Of a stretch of DNA of 64,000 nt, positions 19,567 to 26,836 are shown piece by piece (position 1 is the first letter of the stretch; each line of letters begins with the position of its first letter). This DNA comes from Betaproteobacteria bacterium (GTDB taxonomy: Bacteria; Pseudomonadota; Gammaproteobacteria; Burkholderiales; SG8-39). The translations under genes were made by a program, and so were the position numbers. The stretch lies in NCBI GenBank assembly GCA_004297625.1, contig SCTY01000026.1:216771-280770 (forward strand). The letters are read 5' to 3'. A model generated the notes under the pieces. It saw nothing but the letters and a program-made list of their open reading frames with translations, was not told the origin of the DNA and did not search any database.

Positions 19567-19997
19567 CCCTGCGTTATCTGCTCGACACCGGCGTCGTTTC
19601 CTCTCCGGCATCGAAAGCGCCGAATCCGGAAATCCTCCGCCGGCTCGAGGCGCACGCGCACGAGTGCGCCATTGCCGCGCCGGTGTGGCACGAGCTGACA
19701 TTCGGATGGCGCCGCCTGCCCGCGGGCAAGCGGAAGGATGCGCTGGAAGCCTATCTGCGCGAGGTGGTGCAGGCGTCGTTTCCCATCCTTCCTTACGACG
19801 AGGCCGCGGCGAGCTGGCATGGCGCCGAGCGTGCACGTCTGGAAGCCTCAGGCCGGCCGGCACCTTATGCGGACGGCCAAATCGCGGCTGTCGCCTACGC
19901 CAACGGACTCGTTCTCGTCACGCTGAACACCGCGGATTTCGCTCGCTTCAAGGACGTCGAGCTGCAGGACTGGTCCAGGCGCCGGGCTCGCGGCTGA
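19563..19997 (+). CDS. PIN-domain toxin (VapC-like)
   Basis: Predicted ribonuclease toxin of 144 residues. The PIN active site is recognisable: the first Asp in YLLDTGVVS (LDTG instead of the commoner LDTN), a Glu in WHELTFGWRRLP, and the late acidic residues in PYADGQIAAVAYANGLVLVTLNTADFARF. It is paired with the YefM-like antitoxin upstream (4-base overlap), a Phd/PIN combination seen in many bacteria. It probably cleaves tRNA or other RNA when freed from the antitoxin. It looks intact. Confidence 0.88.
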   Translation: MTLRYLLDTGVVSSPASKAPNPEILRRLEAHAHECAIAAPVWHELTFGWRRLPAGKRKDALEAYLREVVQASFPILPYDEAAASWHGAERARLEASGRPAPYADGQIAAVAYANGLVLVTLNTADFARFKDVELQDWSRRRARG

Positions 19998-20018
19998 GCC
20001 TCGCGAGCTTCGGGCGTT

Positions 20019-20160
20019 TTACTTGGTGGGAACGAGCGCCGCGAGCGGCACCGCCTCGATGCGCTCGGCGAGCGCATAGCGCCGGTCGCCGGGGTACACG
20101 GCGTAGAGGGCGTCGAGGCGCAGGTCGCGGCAGCGATTCTTGCGCGCAGGTTGGCGCGCT
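20019..20160 (-). pseudogene. C-terminal fragment of an AAA/DUF4143-type ATPase
   Basis: On the minus strand these bases read DLRLDALYAVYPGDRRYALAERIEAVPLAALVPTK and then a stop at 20019-20021. The phrase LY-VYPGDRRY-L resembles the C-terminal end of DUF4143-type ATPases. No N-terminal part precedes it, so it is a decayed remnant rather than a gene. An intact plus-strand ATPase of this type begins at 20287. Confidence 0.4.
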
Positions 20161-20182
20161 CGACGGGCATGCCGCGACGATA

Positions 20183-20219
20183 CCTTGAAATTCCCGCTTT
20201 TGATGCGGGATTTTCAAGG
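20183..20219. repeat. imperfect inverted repeat
   Basis: Two 15-base arms, CCTTGAAATTCCCGC and GCGGGATTTTCAAGG, pair with one mismatch around a TTTTGAT loop. It lies between the ATPase fragment and the intact ATPase gene. It is not related to the GGGGTC palindromes. It could act as a transcription terminator or be part of a mobile repeat; neither can be decided here. Confidence 0.6.
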
Positions 20220-20286
20220 TCGTAGATAGGGGAATTCCAAAAAGACCCAGGTGGAAAATTAGCCAGTACCTGGTTAATATTCAACC

Positions 20287-21522
20287 GTGTTCGAGCGTAA
20301 TCTCGCCCCGCAACTGCTCGAAGCCCTGGCCGACACGCCGGTCGTCGCGCTGACCGGCGCCCGCCAGACCGGAAAGAGCACGCTCGCGCAGCAGATCGCC
20401 GCCCGGATCGAAGCCGGGTACTGGACGCTCGACGACGCCGCGACGCACGCGGCCGCGGCATCGGATCCGGTGGGGTTCATTCGCGGCCTGGGACGCGCCG
20501 CGGTGATCGACGAAGCGCAGAAGGCGCCGGGGCTGTTCGCCGCCCTCAAGGCCGAGGTCGACCGCGACCGGCGTCCCGGCCGCTTCCTGCTCACCGGCTC
20601 GGCCGACGTGCGCACGCTGCCCGCGATCTCCGAATCGCTCGCCGGGCGCATCGAATTCGCGACGCTTTGGCCGCTGTCGCAGGGCGAGATCCATGGCCGC
20701 CGCGAGCGTTTTATCGACGCGCTCTTCGCCCGGGAGCTGCCGCGGCTCGGCCGCAGCCCGGCCGGCGAGCGCTCGATCGAGGCGATGGTCGCGGCCGGCG
20801 GCTACCCCGAAGCGCTCGCGCGCGCGGTGGAAAGCCGCCGCGAAGCCTGGTTCTCCTCCTACATCGCGACGCTCCTGCAGCGCGACGTGCGCGACTTGGC
20901 GCGCATCGACGGCTTGACCGAGCTGCCGCGGCTGCTGCGCCTGCTCGCGGCGCGCTCGGCGGCGCTGCTCAACGCCTCGGAGATCTCGCGCAGCTCCGGC
21001 ATCGCCAATACGACGCTCAAGCGCTACCTCGCGCTGCTCGAGCTGGTTTTTCTCGTGCGGCCGCTTGCCGCCTGGTCGACCAACCTCGGCAAGCGCCTGG
21101 TGAAGTCGCCGAAGCTCCACCTGGTGGACAGCGGGCTTGCCGCGCATCTGCTGGGCCTCTCGGCGCAGCGGCTGGCGCAGGATCGGCATGCGCTGGGCGC
21201 GCTGCTCGAGAGCTTTGTCGTCGGGGAGCTGCGCAAGCAGGCCGCTTGGGCCGAAACCCGCGTATCGCTTGGCCATTTTCGCAGTCCGGCAGGCGCCGAG
21301 GTGGATGTGGTGCTCGAGGACCGCCGCGGGCGGGTAGCCGGCGTGGAGGTCAAGGCATCGGCGAGCGTCGGGCGGCGCGACTTCTCCGGACTGCTCCTGC
21401 TGCAGCAGTCACTCCGCGCCCGCTTCGCGTGCGGCGTTGTCTTGTATACGGGCGAGCAGGCGGTCCCGTTCGGCGATCGCCTGATCGCACTGCCGGTAAG
21501 CGCGCTCTGGCGCGTCGCCTGA
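20287..21522 (+). CDS. AAA-family ATPase with DUF4143
   Basis: Accessory ATPase of 411 residues. The Walker A motif is LTGARQTGKSTL (~residue 24), Walker B is AAVIDEAQKAPG (~75), and sensor-like FLLTGSAD follows (~102). The C-terminal DUF4143 part contains LVDSGLAAHLLGL (~275), LESFVVGELRKQA and the nuclease-like AEVDVVLEDRRGRVAGVEVKA (~335). Such proteins are scattered in genomes next to toxin-antitoxin genes and are thought to be stress or defence modules; function is unproven. Start GTG at 20287. Its stop TGA is shared with the first base of the 21522 palindrome. Confidence 0.8.
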   Translation: MFERNLAPQLLEALADTPVVALTGARQTGKSTLAQQIAARIEAGYWTLDDAATHAAAASDPVGFIRGLGRAAVIDEAQKAPGLFAALKAEVDRDRRPGRFLLTGSADVRTLPAISESLAGRIEFATLWPLSQGEIHGRRERFIDALFARELPRLGRSPAGERSIEAMVAAGGYPEALARAVESRREAWFSSYIATLLQRDVRDLARIDGLTELPRLLRLLAARSAALLNASEISRSSGIANTTLKRYLALLELVFLVRPLAAWSTNLGKRLVKSPKLHLVDSGLAAHLLGLSAQRLAQDRHALGALLESFVVGELRKQAAWAETRVSLGHFRSPAGAEVDVVLEDRRGRVAGVEVKASASVGRRDFSGLLLLQQSLRARFACGVVLYTGEQAVPFGDRLIALPVSALWRVA

Positions 21523-21571
21523 AATAGGGACAGACCCCATTTCAAGATTGAAATGGGGTCTGTCCCTATTT
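21522..21571. repeat. perfect palindromic repeat between convergent genes
   Basis: Two exactly complementary 22-base arms flank a 6-base AAGATT loop; the core is GGGACAGACCCC opposite GGGGTCTGTCCC. It sits between the ends of the ATPase (plus) and hmgA (minus), providing the hmgA TAG stop at 21566-21568. It could form a bidirectional terminator hairpin. It is the best-preserved paired copy of the window's palindrome family. Confidence 0.9.
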
Positions 21572-22870
21572 GTAGAGCTTCTTGAAACCGCTCCAGGCCT
21601 TGTCGTAGTCCTTCTGCAGCTCGCGCGCGCTCATCGCGAACTTCGTCGGCCGGAACACGTAGCGCGACTCCCACATGAAGGCGAGCGTGTTCTCGATTTT
21701 CTGCGGCTTGAGCTCTGCGGCGCTCGCCTTTTCGAAGGTCGCGAGATCCGGCCCGTGCGCCGACATGCAGTTGTGGAGCGACACGCCGCCGGGGAGAAAG
21801 CCCTCGGCCTTCGCGTCGTACACGCCGCGCACGAGGCCCATCAGCTCGCTCATCACGTTGCGGTGGAACCACGGCGGCCGGAACGTGTCCTCGGCGACCA
21901 TCCAGCGCGGCGGGAAGATCACGAAGTCACAGTTCGCGACGCCGGGCTGGCCGGAAGGCGAGGTGAGCACCGTGAAAATCGACGGATCGGGATGATCGAA
22001 GCTCACCGTGTTGATCACCATGAAGCGCGCGAGATCGTACTTGTACGGCACGTAATCGCCGTGCCACGCGACCACATCGAGCGGCGAATGATCGAGCTCG
22101 GTCGCCCATAGCCCGCCCATGAACTTCACCACGACTTGGCATTTTTCGTCGCGCTCCTCGAACGCCGCCACCGGCGCGAGGAAATCGCGCTCCTGCGCGA
22201 GTCCCTGCGAGCCGATCGGCCCGAGCTCGGGCAGCCGGAACATCGCGCCGTAGTTCTCGCACAGATAGCCGCGCGCCTGTCTTTCGGGCAGCTCGACCTT
22301 GAAGCGCATGCCGCGCGGCACGACGGCGATCTCGCCGGGCGAGACTTCGAGTTTTCCTGCTTCAGAAAAAAGAAGTAGCCGCCCTTGCTGCGGCACGAAC
22401 ATCAGCTCGCCATCCGCGTCCGAGAAACAGCGCTCGCTCATCGAGCGGTTCGCGCGATAGATGTGCACCGCGATTCCCGCCTGCATCGCCGGGTCGCCGG
22501 AGCCGGCGAGCGTTGCCAATCCATCGACGAAGTCCGTTGCCTTCGCCGGTATCGGAAACGGATCCCAGCGCAAGCGATTCGGCGGCACTTCCACTTCATT
22601 GAACGGACCCGAGCGCAGCAGGCCATCCGAGATCCGCTCGTAAGGTCCATACGCGGCGGAGGGACGCAGGCGATAGAGCCAGGTACTGCGGTTTTCCGCT
22701 CTCGGTGCGGTGAACGCCGAGCCGGACAGCACCTCGGGATAAAGGCCCTTCGGCGGGCGCTGTGGCGAGTTCCGCCCCACCGGGAGCGATCCTTTTGCGG
22801 CTTCCGAGGCGAACGAATTACCAAACCCGCTCAAATATTTGAGTTCAAGCTTAGCCGCGGTCGCACTCAT
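21566..22870 (-). CDS. hmgA: homogentisate 1,2-dioxygenase
   Basis: Fe(II)-dependent ring-cleaving enzyme converting homogentisate to maleylacetoacetate in tyrosine catabolism. The 434-residue protein is full length; the N-terminus [17 protein letters not shown] is diagnostic. The iron ligands can be placed in [16 protein letters not shown] (His and Glu, ~residues 340-350) and CMSAHGPD (His, ~380). The end KKLYK is followed by a stop inside the palindromic repeat. The first codons were copied once more at about 23519-23545 by a tandem duplication. The downstream pathway gene is fahA at 17883-19157. Confidence 0.96.
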   Translation of the reverse strand: MSATAAKLELKYLSGFGNSFASEAAKGSLPVGRNSPQRPPKGLYPEVLSGSAFTAPRAENRSTWLYRLRPSAAYGPYERISDGLLRSGPFNEVEVPPNRLRWDPFPIPAKATDFVDGLATLAGSGDPAMQAGIAVHIYRANRSMSERCFSDADGELMFVPQQGRLLLFSEAGKLEVSPGEIAVVPRGMRFKVELPERQARGYLCENYGAMFRLPELGPIGSQGLAQERDFLAPVAAFEERDEKCQVVVKFMGGLWATELDHSPLDVVAWHGDYVPYKYDLARFMVINTVSFDHPDPSIFTVLTSPSGQPGVANCDFVIFPPRWMVAEDTFRPPWFHRNVMSELMGLVRGVYDAKAEGFLPGGVSLHNCMSAHGPDLATFEKASAAELKPQKIENTLAFMWESRYVFRPTKFAMSARELQKDYDKAWSGFKKLYK

Positions 22871-22977
22871 GTCCCTAACGCTCGTTCTTTATCGCTTCGT
22901 CCAAGCAGCGTGATCTGCGCGCCGCCACGGAGCCTCGTCTGCACAAACATAGAGTGAAGAAGCAATCCATTCCAGTC

Positions 22978-23101
22978 GAAAGAACCATTGCGATCCGGCT
23001 AAATTAGGGATAGCTTAAGTGTGCAGTAAGTCACGTCGTTCTGTCGCACCATGAAATCAAGCGGGGGTAGACGGTTACTCCCGTCAACTAGGGAGATTCA
23101 T
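22978..23101 (+). promoter_or_regulatory. duplicated leader/promoter, copy 1
   Basis: Upstream region of the first small secreted protein. It shares long identical blocks with 23659-23785: GAAAGAA..ATTGC, GCTAAATTAG.GATAGCTT, GTGCAGTAAGTCACGT and the pre-start block CCCGTCAACTAGGG. A hairpin with arms CGGGGGTA and TACTCCCG (one G-U pair) lies just before the ribosome-binding site AGGGAG. The CTTAAG-GCAGT-CGTT spacing also recurs before the FecR gene at 31826. A common promoter and structured 5' leader are likely. Confidence 0.6.
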
Positions 23102-23428
23102 ATGCGAAGCGGCCTGAAAATCACGTTGGCGTTATCCGCGCTCTTTGCGTGGAATGCGGCCCTTGCGCAGAACACCGATCCAGCCACGCAGCCCACTCCG
23201 CAGGAGAAGCCTACGCAAGTCGCGCAAGCTCCTCAGGCGGCGCCGGCTGCTGGCGCGGCCGGTGGCGCTGCCGCCGGCGCCGCGGCGGGTGCGGCAGGTG
23301 TAGCTGGAGGCATTGGAGCCGGCACCATGGCGGCGGCCTTCGGCGCAGCCGTGGCTGCAATGGCGGCGGCTGGAGCCGGCGACCAAACGGTGTCGCACTT
23401 CGCAGTAACGCACAACCCAAGCAGATAG
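23102..23428 (+). CDS. small secreted Ala/Gly-rich protein, GfcA/YjbE-like architecture
   Basis: Exported protein of 108 residues. A clear signal peptide (LKITLALSALFAWNAALAQ) is followed by a Pro/Gln-rich segment, a Gly/Ala stretch, a hydrophobic alanine-rich helix (GTMAAAFGAAVAAMAAAG) and a short polar tail with two His. This order is that of GfcA/YmcD and YjbE, small proteins encoded with the YjbH-type exopolysaccharide operons; similarity is in layout, not strict sequence. A tandem paralogue lies at 23786. The ATG at 23102 is preceded by AGGGAG. A terminator follows. It probably works with the YjbH protein at 28177-31005. Confidence 0.65.
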   Translation: MRSGLKITLALSALFAWNAALAQNTDPATQPTPQEKPTQVAQAPQAAPAAGAAGGAAAGAAAGAAGVAGGIGAGTMAAAFGAAVAAMAAAGAGDQTVSHFAVTHNPSR

Positions 23429-23449
23429 TTCAGCGCGGCGCGCAGCTCG

Positions 23450-23478
23450 AAAGGCCTCGGGCAATCCGGGGCCTTTTT
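23450..23478 (+). terminator. rho-independent terminator
   Basis: A GC-rich stem, AAGGCC-T-CGG pairing with CCG-G-GGCCTT, with a GCAAT loop and a T-run ending TTTTTGTTTT, lies 22 bases after the stop of the first small secreted protein. Confidence 0.75.
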
Positions 23479-23518
23479 GTTTTCTACGGCCGAGGGTCTA
23501 TTCGAGAATTATCAAAGC

Positions 23519-23545
23519 GCTCAAGTACTTGAGCTCTAACCCGAC
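23519..23545 (-). pseudogene. fragment of hmgA start left by tandem duplication
   Basis: Read on the minus strand this segment encodes LELKYLS, identical to the start of the intact HmgA (residues 8-14), and then diverges. The neighbouring GCGCCGCCACGGA at 23598 also matches the region upstream of hmgA at 22918. The offset (~0.68-0.69 kb) equals that between the two small secreted protein genes, so a tandem duplication took in the hmgA 5' end, the leader and the small gene. Confidence 0.75.
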
Positions 23546-23658
23546 GATGCCTTTTCCCCGCTGCTCTCAAGCTGTTAGTCCAGCCGTTTGAATTGCCGCG
23601 CCGCCACGGAATGTTTTAAGGCTTTGTAAATGTTGCAGATTTAAGGTCAATTTCTGAT

Positions 23659-23785
23659 GAAAGAAGTATTGCCATGTCGCTAAATTAGCGATAGCTTGTT
23701 CGTGCAGTAAGTCACGTTGTTCATTTTGGGCCGTGATGAAGCGAGGGGGGCAGAGGTTACGCCCCGTCAACTAGGGGGATTTGAC
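23659..23785 (+). promoter_or_regulatory. duplicated leader/promoter, copy 2
   Basis: Second copy of the leader described at 22978-23101, here with hairpin arms GGGGC and GCCCC instead of CGGGGGTA/TACTCCCG. The stem is kept although bases changed, which suggests that structure is maintained. The block CCCGTCAACTAGGGGGAT carries the ribosome-binding site for the gene at 23786. Confidence 0.6.
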
Positions 23786-24070
23786 ATGCTTTCGGGCATG
23801 AAACTGACGTTGGCACTTTCCGCGCTTCTCGCGTGGAACGCAGTCCTGGCGCAGACCAACGCGCCCACCACGAAGCCGACTCCGCAAAAGCCGGTGCAAG
23901 TCGCACAGGCTCAAGGGACGGCGGGTGGTGCTGCGAGCGGTGCCGCAGCGGGTACGGCCGGCACGATAGGTGGTGTGTCGATCGGAACCGCGGCGATGAT
24001 TGCGGCCGGAGTAGCGGCAGCGGCCATCGCGGCGTCGGGCGGAAGCTCGACGACTACGGTACACCACTAA
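23786..24070 (+). CDS. small secreted Ala/Gly-rich protein with STTT-HH tail
   Basis: Tandem paralogue of the gene at 23102: 94 residues, with the same signal peptide pattern (MKLTLALSALLAWNAVLAQ), a Pro/Gln/Thr linker, a Gly/Ala region, an alanine-rich hydrophobic helix (IGTAAMIAAGVAAAAIAAS) and the tail GGSSTTTVHH. The tail is nearly the same as that of the FecR protein at 31050 (TTTTHTTTTHH) and resembles the Thr-rich ends of GfcA and YjbE. The ATG at 23786 is used; a second Met four codons later is possible. Probably outer-envelope, linked to polysaccharide secretion. Confidence 0.65.
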   Translation: MLSGMKLTLALSALLAWNAVLAQTNAPTTKPTPQKPVQVAQAQGTAGGAASGAAAGTAGTIGGVSIGTAAMIAAGVAAAAIAASGGSSTTTVHH

Positions 24071-24077
24071 AGTATCT

Positions 24078-24095
24078 GTCCAGCGATCGCTGGAC
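24078..24095. repeat. perfect 18-base palindrome
   Basis: GTCCAGCGATCGCTGGAC is fully self-complementary. It lies 8 bases after the stop of the second small secreted protein and 7 bases before the terminator stem. It may strengthen termination or bind a dimeric protein. Confidence 0.6.
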
Positions 24096-24101
24096 GGTTT
24101 C

Positions 24102-24128
24102 AAAGGCCCTGGCAGCAGGGCCTTTTTT
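24102..24128 (+). terminator. rho-independent terminator
   Basis: A perfect stem, AAAGGCCCTG and CAGGGCCTTT around a GCAG loop, is followed by a T-run. It ends the transcript of the second small secreted protein and lies just before the 3' end of the convergent gene at 24132. Confidence 0.85.
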
Positions 24129-24131
24129 ATT

Positions 24132-24569
24132 TCAGGAGCTCTTGCTCGCCGGCGCGATGCAGGAGCTGTGCAAGCCGCGCTTTGCCATGTCCTGCGCGAT
24201 GTACTCGCAGGTGAACTTCGCGGGAGCTTCAGGCCCGGTGATGTGCACGCGGATTCCCGGCGCCCTGACCTGATGGTGCGGAATGCCGGCGATGTCGCTC
24301 AGCGCGGATTGCACGTTCTCGTAATCGCGCTCGCAACGCGCGAACACGATCTCGCAGTCCTTGCACTGCTGCTTGATCGGCTGAAGGAATCGGTCGTTCG
24401 CGGCGCCGCAGGCGGTGCGCTCGCTCGTCGTATCCTGAACCGTGGTGAAGGTCATGCCGTCCGGGCTTGCGAGCCGGGTAACCGGCGTGTACGTCTGGCC
24501 GGCGACATACATCTGGGCGAGCGCCACCAATGCGGCGACGAGCGCCAAAGCGATCAGGAGCTGTTTCAT
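24132..24569 (-). CDS. small exported cysteine-containing protein of unknown function
   Basis: Protein of 145 residues with an N-terminal hydrophobic anchor or signal (QLLIALALVAALVALAQMYV). The mature part contains four nearby cysteines (TACGAANDRFLQPIKQQCKDCEIVFARCERDY, ~residues 53-84) and two more near the C-terminus, suggesting disulphides in the periplasm. I recognise no domain with confidence. The ATG at 24569 is preceded by a strong GGGGGGAAA run. It converges on the small secreted proteins and stands next to the YjbH/FecR region, so a link with envelope polysaccharide is possible but unproven. Confidence 0.6.
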   Translation of the reverse strand: MKQLLIALALVAALVALAQMYVAGQTYTPVTRLASPDGMTFTTVQDTTSERTACGAANDRFLQPIKQQCKDCEIVFARCERDYENVQSALSDIAGIPHHQVRAPGIRVHITGPEAPAKFTCEYIAQDMAKRGLHSSCIAPASKSS

Positions 24570-24606
24570 TTTCCCCCCCGGGAACCTCGTATTTCACCAC
24601 ATCTCG

Positions 24607-25269
24607 CTAGAGGCAGGGCGTCCATTCGTCGGGCGAATCCCACAGCACTTCACCCTGCCGGGCCTCCACCCCGGCGACGACATGCGGATAGCGCCCCGCC
24701 TGGTCGATGCGAATGCCGACTTTCTCGCCCGACACCGCGGCGACGGTCCCACGCACCCAATCGCGCTCGGCAATGCCGATCGGCACCTCGCGGCACACTT
24801 TCGTGCCTTCCTTGCCGACCGCGGCGCGCGCTTCGGCAAGGAACTTCACGCGCGCCTGCATCATCGGCGTAGGCGGGCCCGTCGCGATGTCGTTCGCCCA
24901 AGGGCCGGAGTAAACGTCGCCCGTCTGCCAGCGATACATGCCGTATCCATGCCGGCGGTCCTTGACGAATTCTCCCTCGTAGCGCTCCCCCTTCCAGGGA
25001 CCGCGCCCGAAGACATAAACGCCGCGGCCTTCCTTGTAGTCGTCGACGAACTCGCCTTCGTAGCGGTCGCCGTTCGGCCAGGTCTTCACTCCCTTGCCGT
25101 GTTTCTTCCCAGCCTTGAACTCGCCGCGATACTCTGCCGTTCCCGCCGCGGAGCCGAACCCTTCGGCAAGGCCATTAACGCACGGGCCGCTGTAGCTTTG
25201 CTGCAATTCCGGGTCGAGCACGCGGCAGGACTGCGCCTGCGCAAGCGCCGGCAGGAACAGGAGCAACAA
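24607..25269 (-). CDS. exported MORN-repeat protein, start altered by repeat
   Basis: Protein of about 220 residues with a short hydrophobic signal (LLLLFLPALAQAQ) and several MORN repeats, for example YRGEFKAGKKHGKGVKTWPNGDRYEGEFVDDYKEGRGVYVF and YEGEFVKDRRHGYGMYRW. MORN repeats usually bind membranes or lipids, or form surface scaffolds. The frame continues upstream without a stop into a broken PIN toxin, but that is not a real fusion: a palindromic repeat lies exactly where the normal start and ribosome site should be. The TTG at 25269 is a compromise; expression may be impaired. Confidence 0.55.
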   Translation of the reverse strand: MLLLFLPALAQAQSCRVLDPELQQSYSGPCVNGLAEGFGSAAGTAEYRGEFKAGKKHGKGVKTWPNGDRYEGEFVDDYKEGRGVYVFGRGPWKGERYEGEFVKDRRHGYGMYRWQTGDVYSGPWANDIATGPPTPMMQARVKFLAEARAAVGKEGTKVCREVPIGIAERDWVRGTVAAVSGEKVGIRIDQAGRYPHVVAGVEARQGEVLWDSPDEWTPCL

Positions 25270-25344
25270 AAAAAATGGGGTCTGACCCCTTCCGCCTTTC
25301 CTTCGGCGATGGCTTAAAGAAAGGGGTCTGACCCCATTTTTTTT
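25268..25344. repeat. paired palindromic repeat
   Basis: Two GGGGTCTGACCCC palindromes in opposite orientation, each bordered by an A/T run (AAAAAAAATGGGG ... CCCCATTTTTTTT), surround about 25 bases. The pair could form one long hairpin. It separates the MORN gene from the broken PIN toxin and has displaced the natural start of the former. Confidence 0.85.
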
Positions 25345-25367
25345 CTGATGCCCAGGTTCGGCAAGCA

Positions 25368-25620
25368 TCATGGGTGGACGATGAAGCGCGAACGGTCGGG
25401 TAGGCGGTAGACGCCGAAGTCCGAGTCGATGGACCATATGTCCCGTACTTTCGTCCGCCGCGCGGCATAGAAGTGCGCAGGCTTCGCCGATCACCGCCCA
25501 GGTGGTCAGCCAAGTCCCCTCGAAATTCTCGACCAGCTCGGCAATCGCCTTGTGGTGCCGGTCGCGCCGGTTCAGTAGCGCGACTATCGCTCCGGCATCA
25601 ACGAGGACGGTACTTTGCAC
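25368..25620 (-). pseudogene. PIN toxin (VapC) with internal deletion
   Basis: The first part reads STVLVDAGAIVALLNRRDRHHKA...WAVIGEACALL, a good PIN N-terminus starting at GTG 25620. The end, in another frame, reads DIWSIDSDFGVYRLPDRSRF before a stop at 25368, a good PIN C-terminus. The middle of about 40-50 residues, including the third acidic motif, is missing and the frame changes, so the toxin is inactive. The overlapping small gene at 25598 is the probable antitoxin. Confidence 0.75.
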
Positions 25621-25765
25621 GTAACGCTTGCCGGATGTACTTGCGCCGGTTCTTGGCGAGGTCCCGCGGACCGTCAATGCAGCCGATCAGACCAAGGCGT
25701 TTCGCGACCTCGTAATGCGTGCCCTTAGGGCGAGCAGTCTTCCGTAGAGGGGCAGCAGCGGTCAT
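25598..25765 (-). CDS. small basic protein, probable antitoxin of the broken PIN toxin
   Basis: 55-residue protein (MTAAAPLRKTARPKGTHYEV...), rich in Arg and Lys, with YEVAKRLGLIGCIDGPRDLAKNRRKYIRQALRAKYRPR. It overlaps the start of the toxin pseudogene by 23 bases, the arrangement of antitoxin-toxin pairs. No specific antitoxin family is certain. With the toxin deleted it is probably without function. Confidence 0.5.
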   Translation of the reverse strand: MTAAAPLRKTARPKGTHYEVAKRLGLIGCIDGPRDLAKNRRKYIRQALRAKYRPR

Positions 25766-25948
25766 GGCGACTTTAATGAGTCTGGATGATGAAAAAATTA
25801 TAGCGCCGCGCGTCGAATCCGGGCCTCGATTTCCGCGTGAGCGGCACGCAGCCGGCGCACGTTGGCCGTCGAGCGCTCGCCCTTGTCGGGAAACTGAGGG
25901 AAGAATTCCAGACTTGGTTACGCGCTCGACATCCGGCGCTGCGCTAGG

Positions 25949-25981
25949 AAAAATGGGGTCTGACCGAGTCTGACCCCATTT
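25949..25981. repeat. palindromic repeat
   Basis: AAATGGGGTCTGAC and GTCTGACCCCATTT surround a CGA spacer, forming an inverted repeat with mismatches. It belongs to the GGGGTC palindrome family and lies between the small basic gene at 25598-25765 and the next vapC. Confidence 0.75.
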
Positions 25982-26012
25982 CTTGCCCTGGGCCCATTTT
26001 TCTTCGCGTGCA

Positions 26013-26522
26013 TCAGCCGAGCGCGGCCCGCTTCGGTCTGCCGCGCGGACGGTGCAGGATGGGCGCGCGCCTTTCGACCGCGTACACGGCTGCAGCCTCC
26101 CTCGTTTCCAGCGTGAACGGGTTGCGCGCGGTGACGGACCCGAAGGTCGCTCCGTCCTGCAGATCCTCGGTGAGCAGCAGCACGCAGTCCTGGATTTGCG
26201 CTGCGGCAACGATCGTGCTGTCCCACCATGACAAGCGGTAGCGCTGCTCGATTTCGCGCCCGCGGCGCAGAACCTGCTCGTCGACCGGGCAGGGCTTCCA
26301 CGTCAGATATCGCTCGACTTGCTGCCAGGCGCGCTCCGGCGCGATGCCAAGCTTGCGCGTAGCGACGACGTAGAGCTCCGCGATCGCCTGCGCGCTCGTG
26401 CGGCCCAGCCGCTCGCTCCACAGGAGGTCGATCCACTGCGCCGCGCGCTCCCGCTTTTGGGGGTCGCGCGGGTCGCGCGCATAGACGAAAACGTTAGCGT
26501 CGACGAAACACGGGCCGGTCAT
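26013..26522 (-). CDS. vapC: PIN-domain toxin, VapC family
   Basis: Ribonuclease toxin of 169 residues. Active-site residues fit the PIN pattern: FVDANVFVYARD near the start, QAIAELYVVATRK (~residue 50) and YRLSWWDSTIVAAAQIQDCVLLLTEDLQDG (~105-135) with the last acidic cluster. The tail after FTLE (about 30 residues, basic) is longer than usual and may be read-through after erosion of the original end. Its antitoxin is encoded immediately upstream with a 29-base overlap. Confidence 0.85.
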   Translation of the reverse strand: MTGPCFVDANVFVYARDPRDPQKRERAAQWIDLLWSERLGRTSAQAIAELYVVATRKLGIAPERAWQQVERYLTWKPCPVDEQVLRRGREIEQRYRLSWWDSTIVAAAQIQDCVLLLTEDLQDGATFGSVTARNPFTLETREAAAVYAVERRAPILHRPRGRPKRAALG

Positions 26523-26742
26523 ACAGCTCCTCGCGCTTCGGGTACGGCCGGGGCGGCCCTTTGAGCGGCCAGGGCTTCTCGGCGCGCCAGGCGCGGTAGG
26601 CGGCCTCGTACTCATCGGCGTGCCGCAGCTCCTTGCGCAGCACCTCGCCGACGTAGCGCGAGAGGCTCATCTTGCGCTCGGCCGCTTCCACACGCGCACG
26701 TGCGGCGGTGTCCTCGTCGAGCGTGATGGTCACGTTTTTCAT
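26494..26742 (-). CDS. ribbon-helix-helix antitoxin
   Basis: 82-residue antitoxin with an N-terminal RHH DNA-binding domain (KNVTITLDEDTAARARVEAAERKMSLSRYVGEVLRKEL) and a Pro/Arg-rich toxin-binding tail. The ATG at 26742 is chosen at the family start; the frame continues upstream without family similarity. An imperfect dyad, ATACAC-N7-GTGTTAT, around 26769-26790 may be its operator. Coupled to the vapC gene downstream. Confidence 0.82.
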   Translation of the reverse strand: MKNVTITLDEDTAARARVEAAERKMSLSRYVGEVLRKELRHADEYEAAYRAWRAEKPWPLKGPPRPYPKREELYDRPVFRRR

Positions 26743-26836
26743 GGGTCCTTGGAGCCGATGCTCGCTAATATAACACGGACCTTGTGTATTTTCGCAGCCA
26801 AGAAAATCCAAGCCCGACACCGAGCACGCCGCGCGC

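Noticed and set aside
24607..25677. Apparent PIN-toxin/MORN-repeat fusion protein of 356 residues
   Set aside because: The join runs through a palindromic repeat and a toxin with an internal deletion; the toxin's true end is in another frame. It is accidental read-through.
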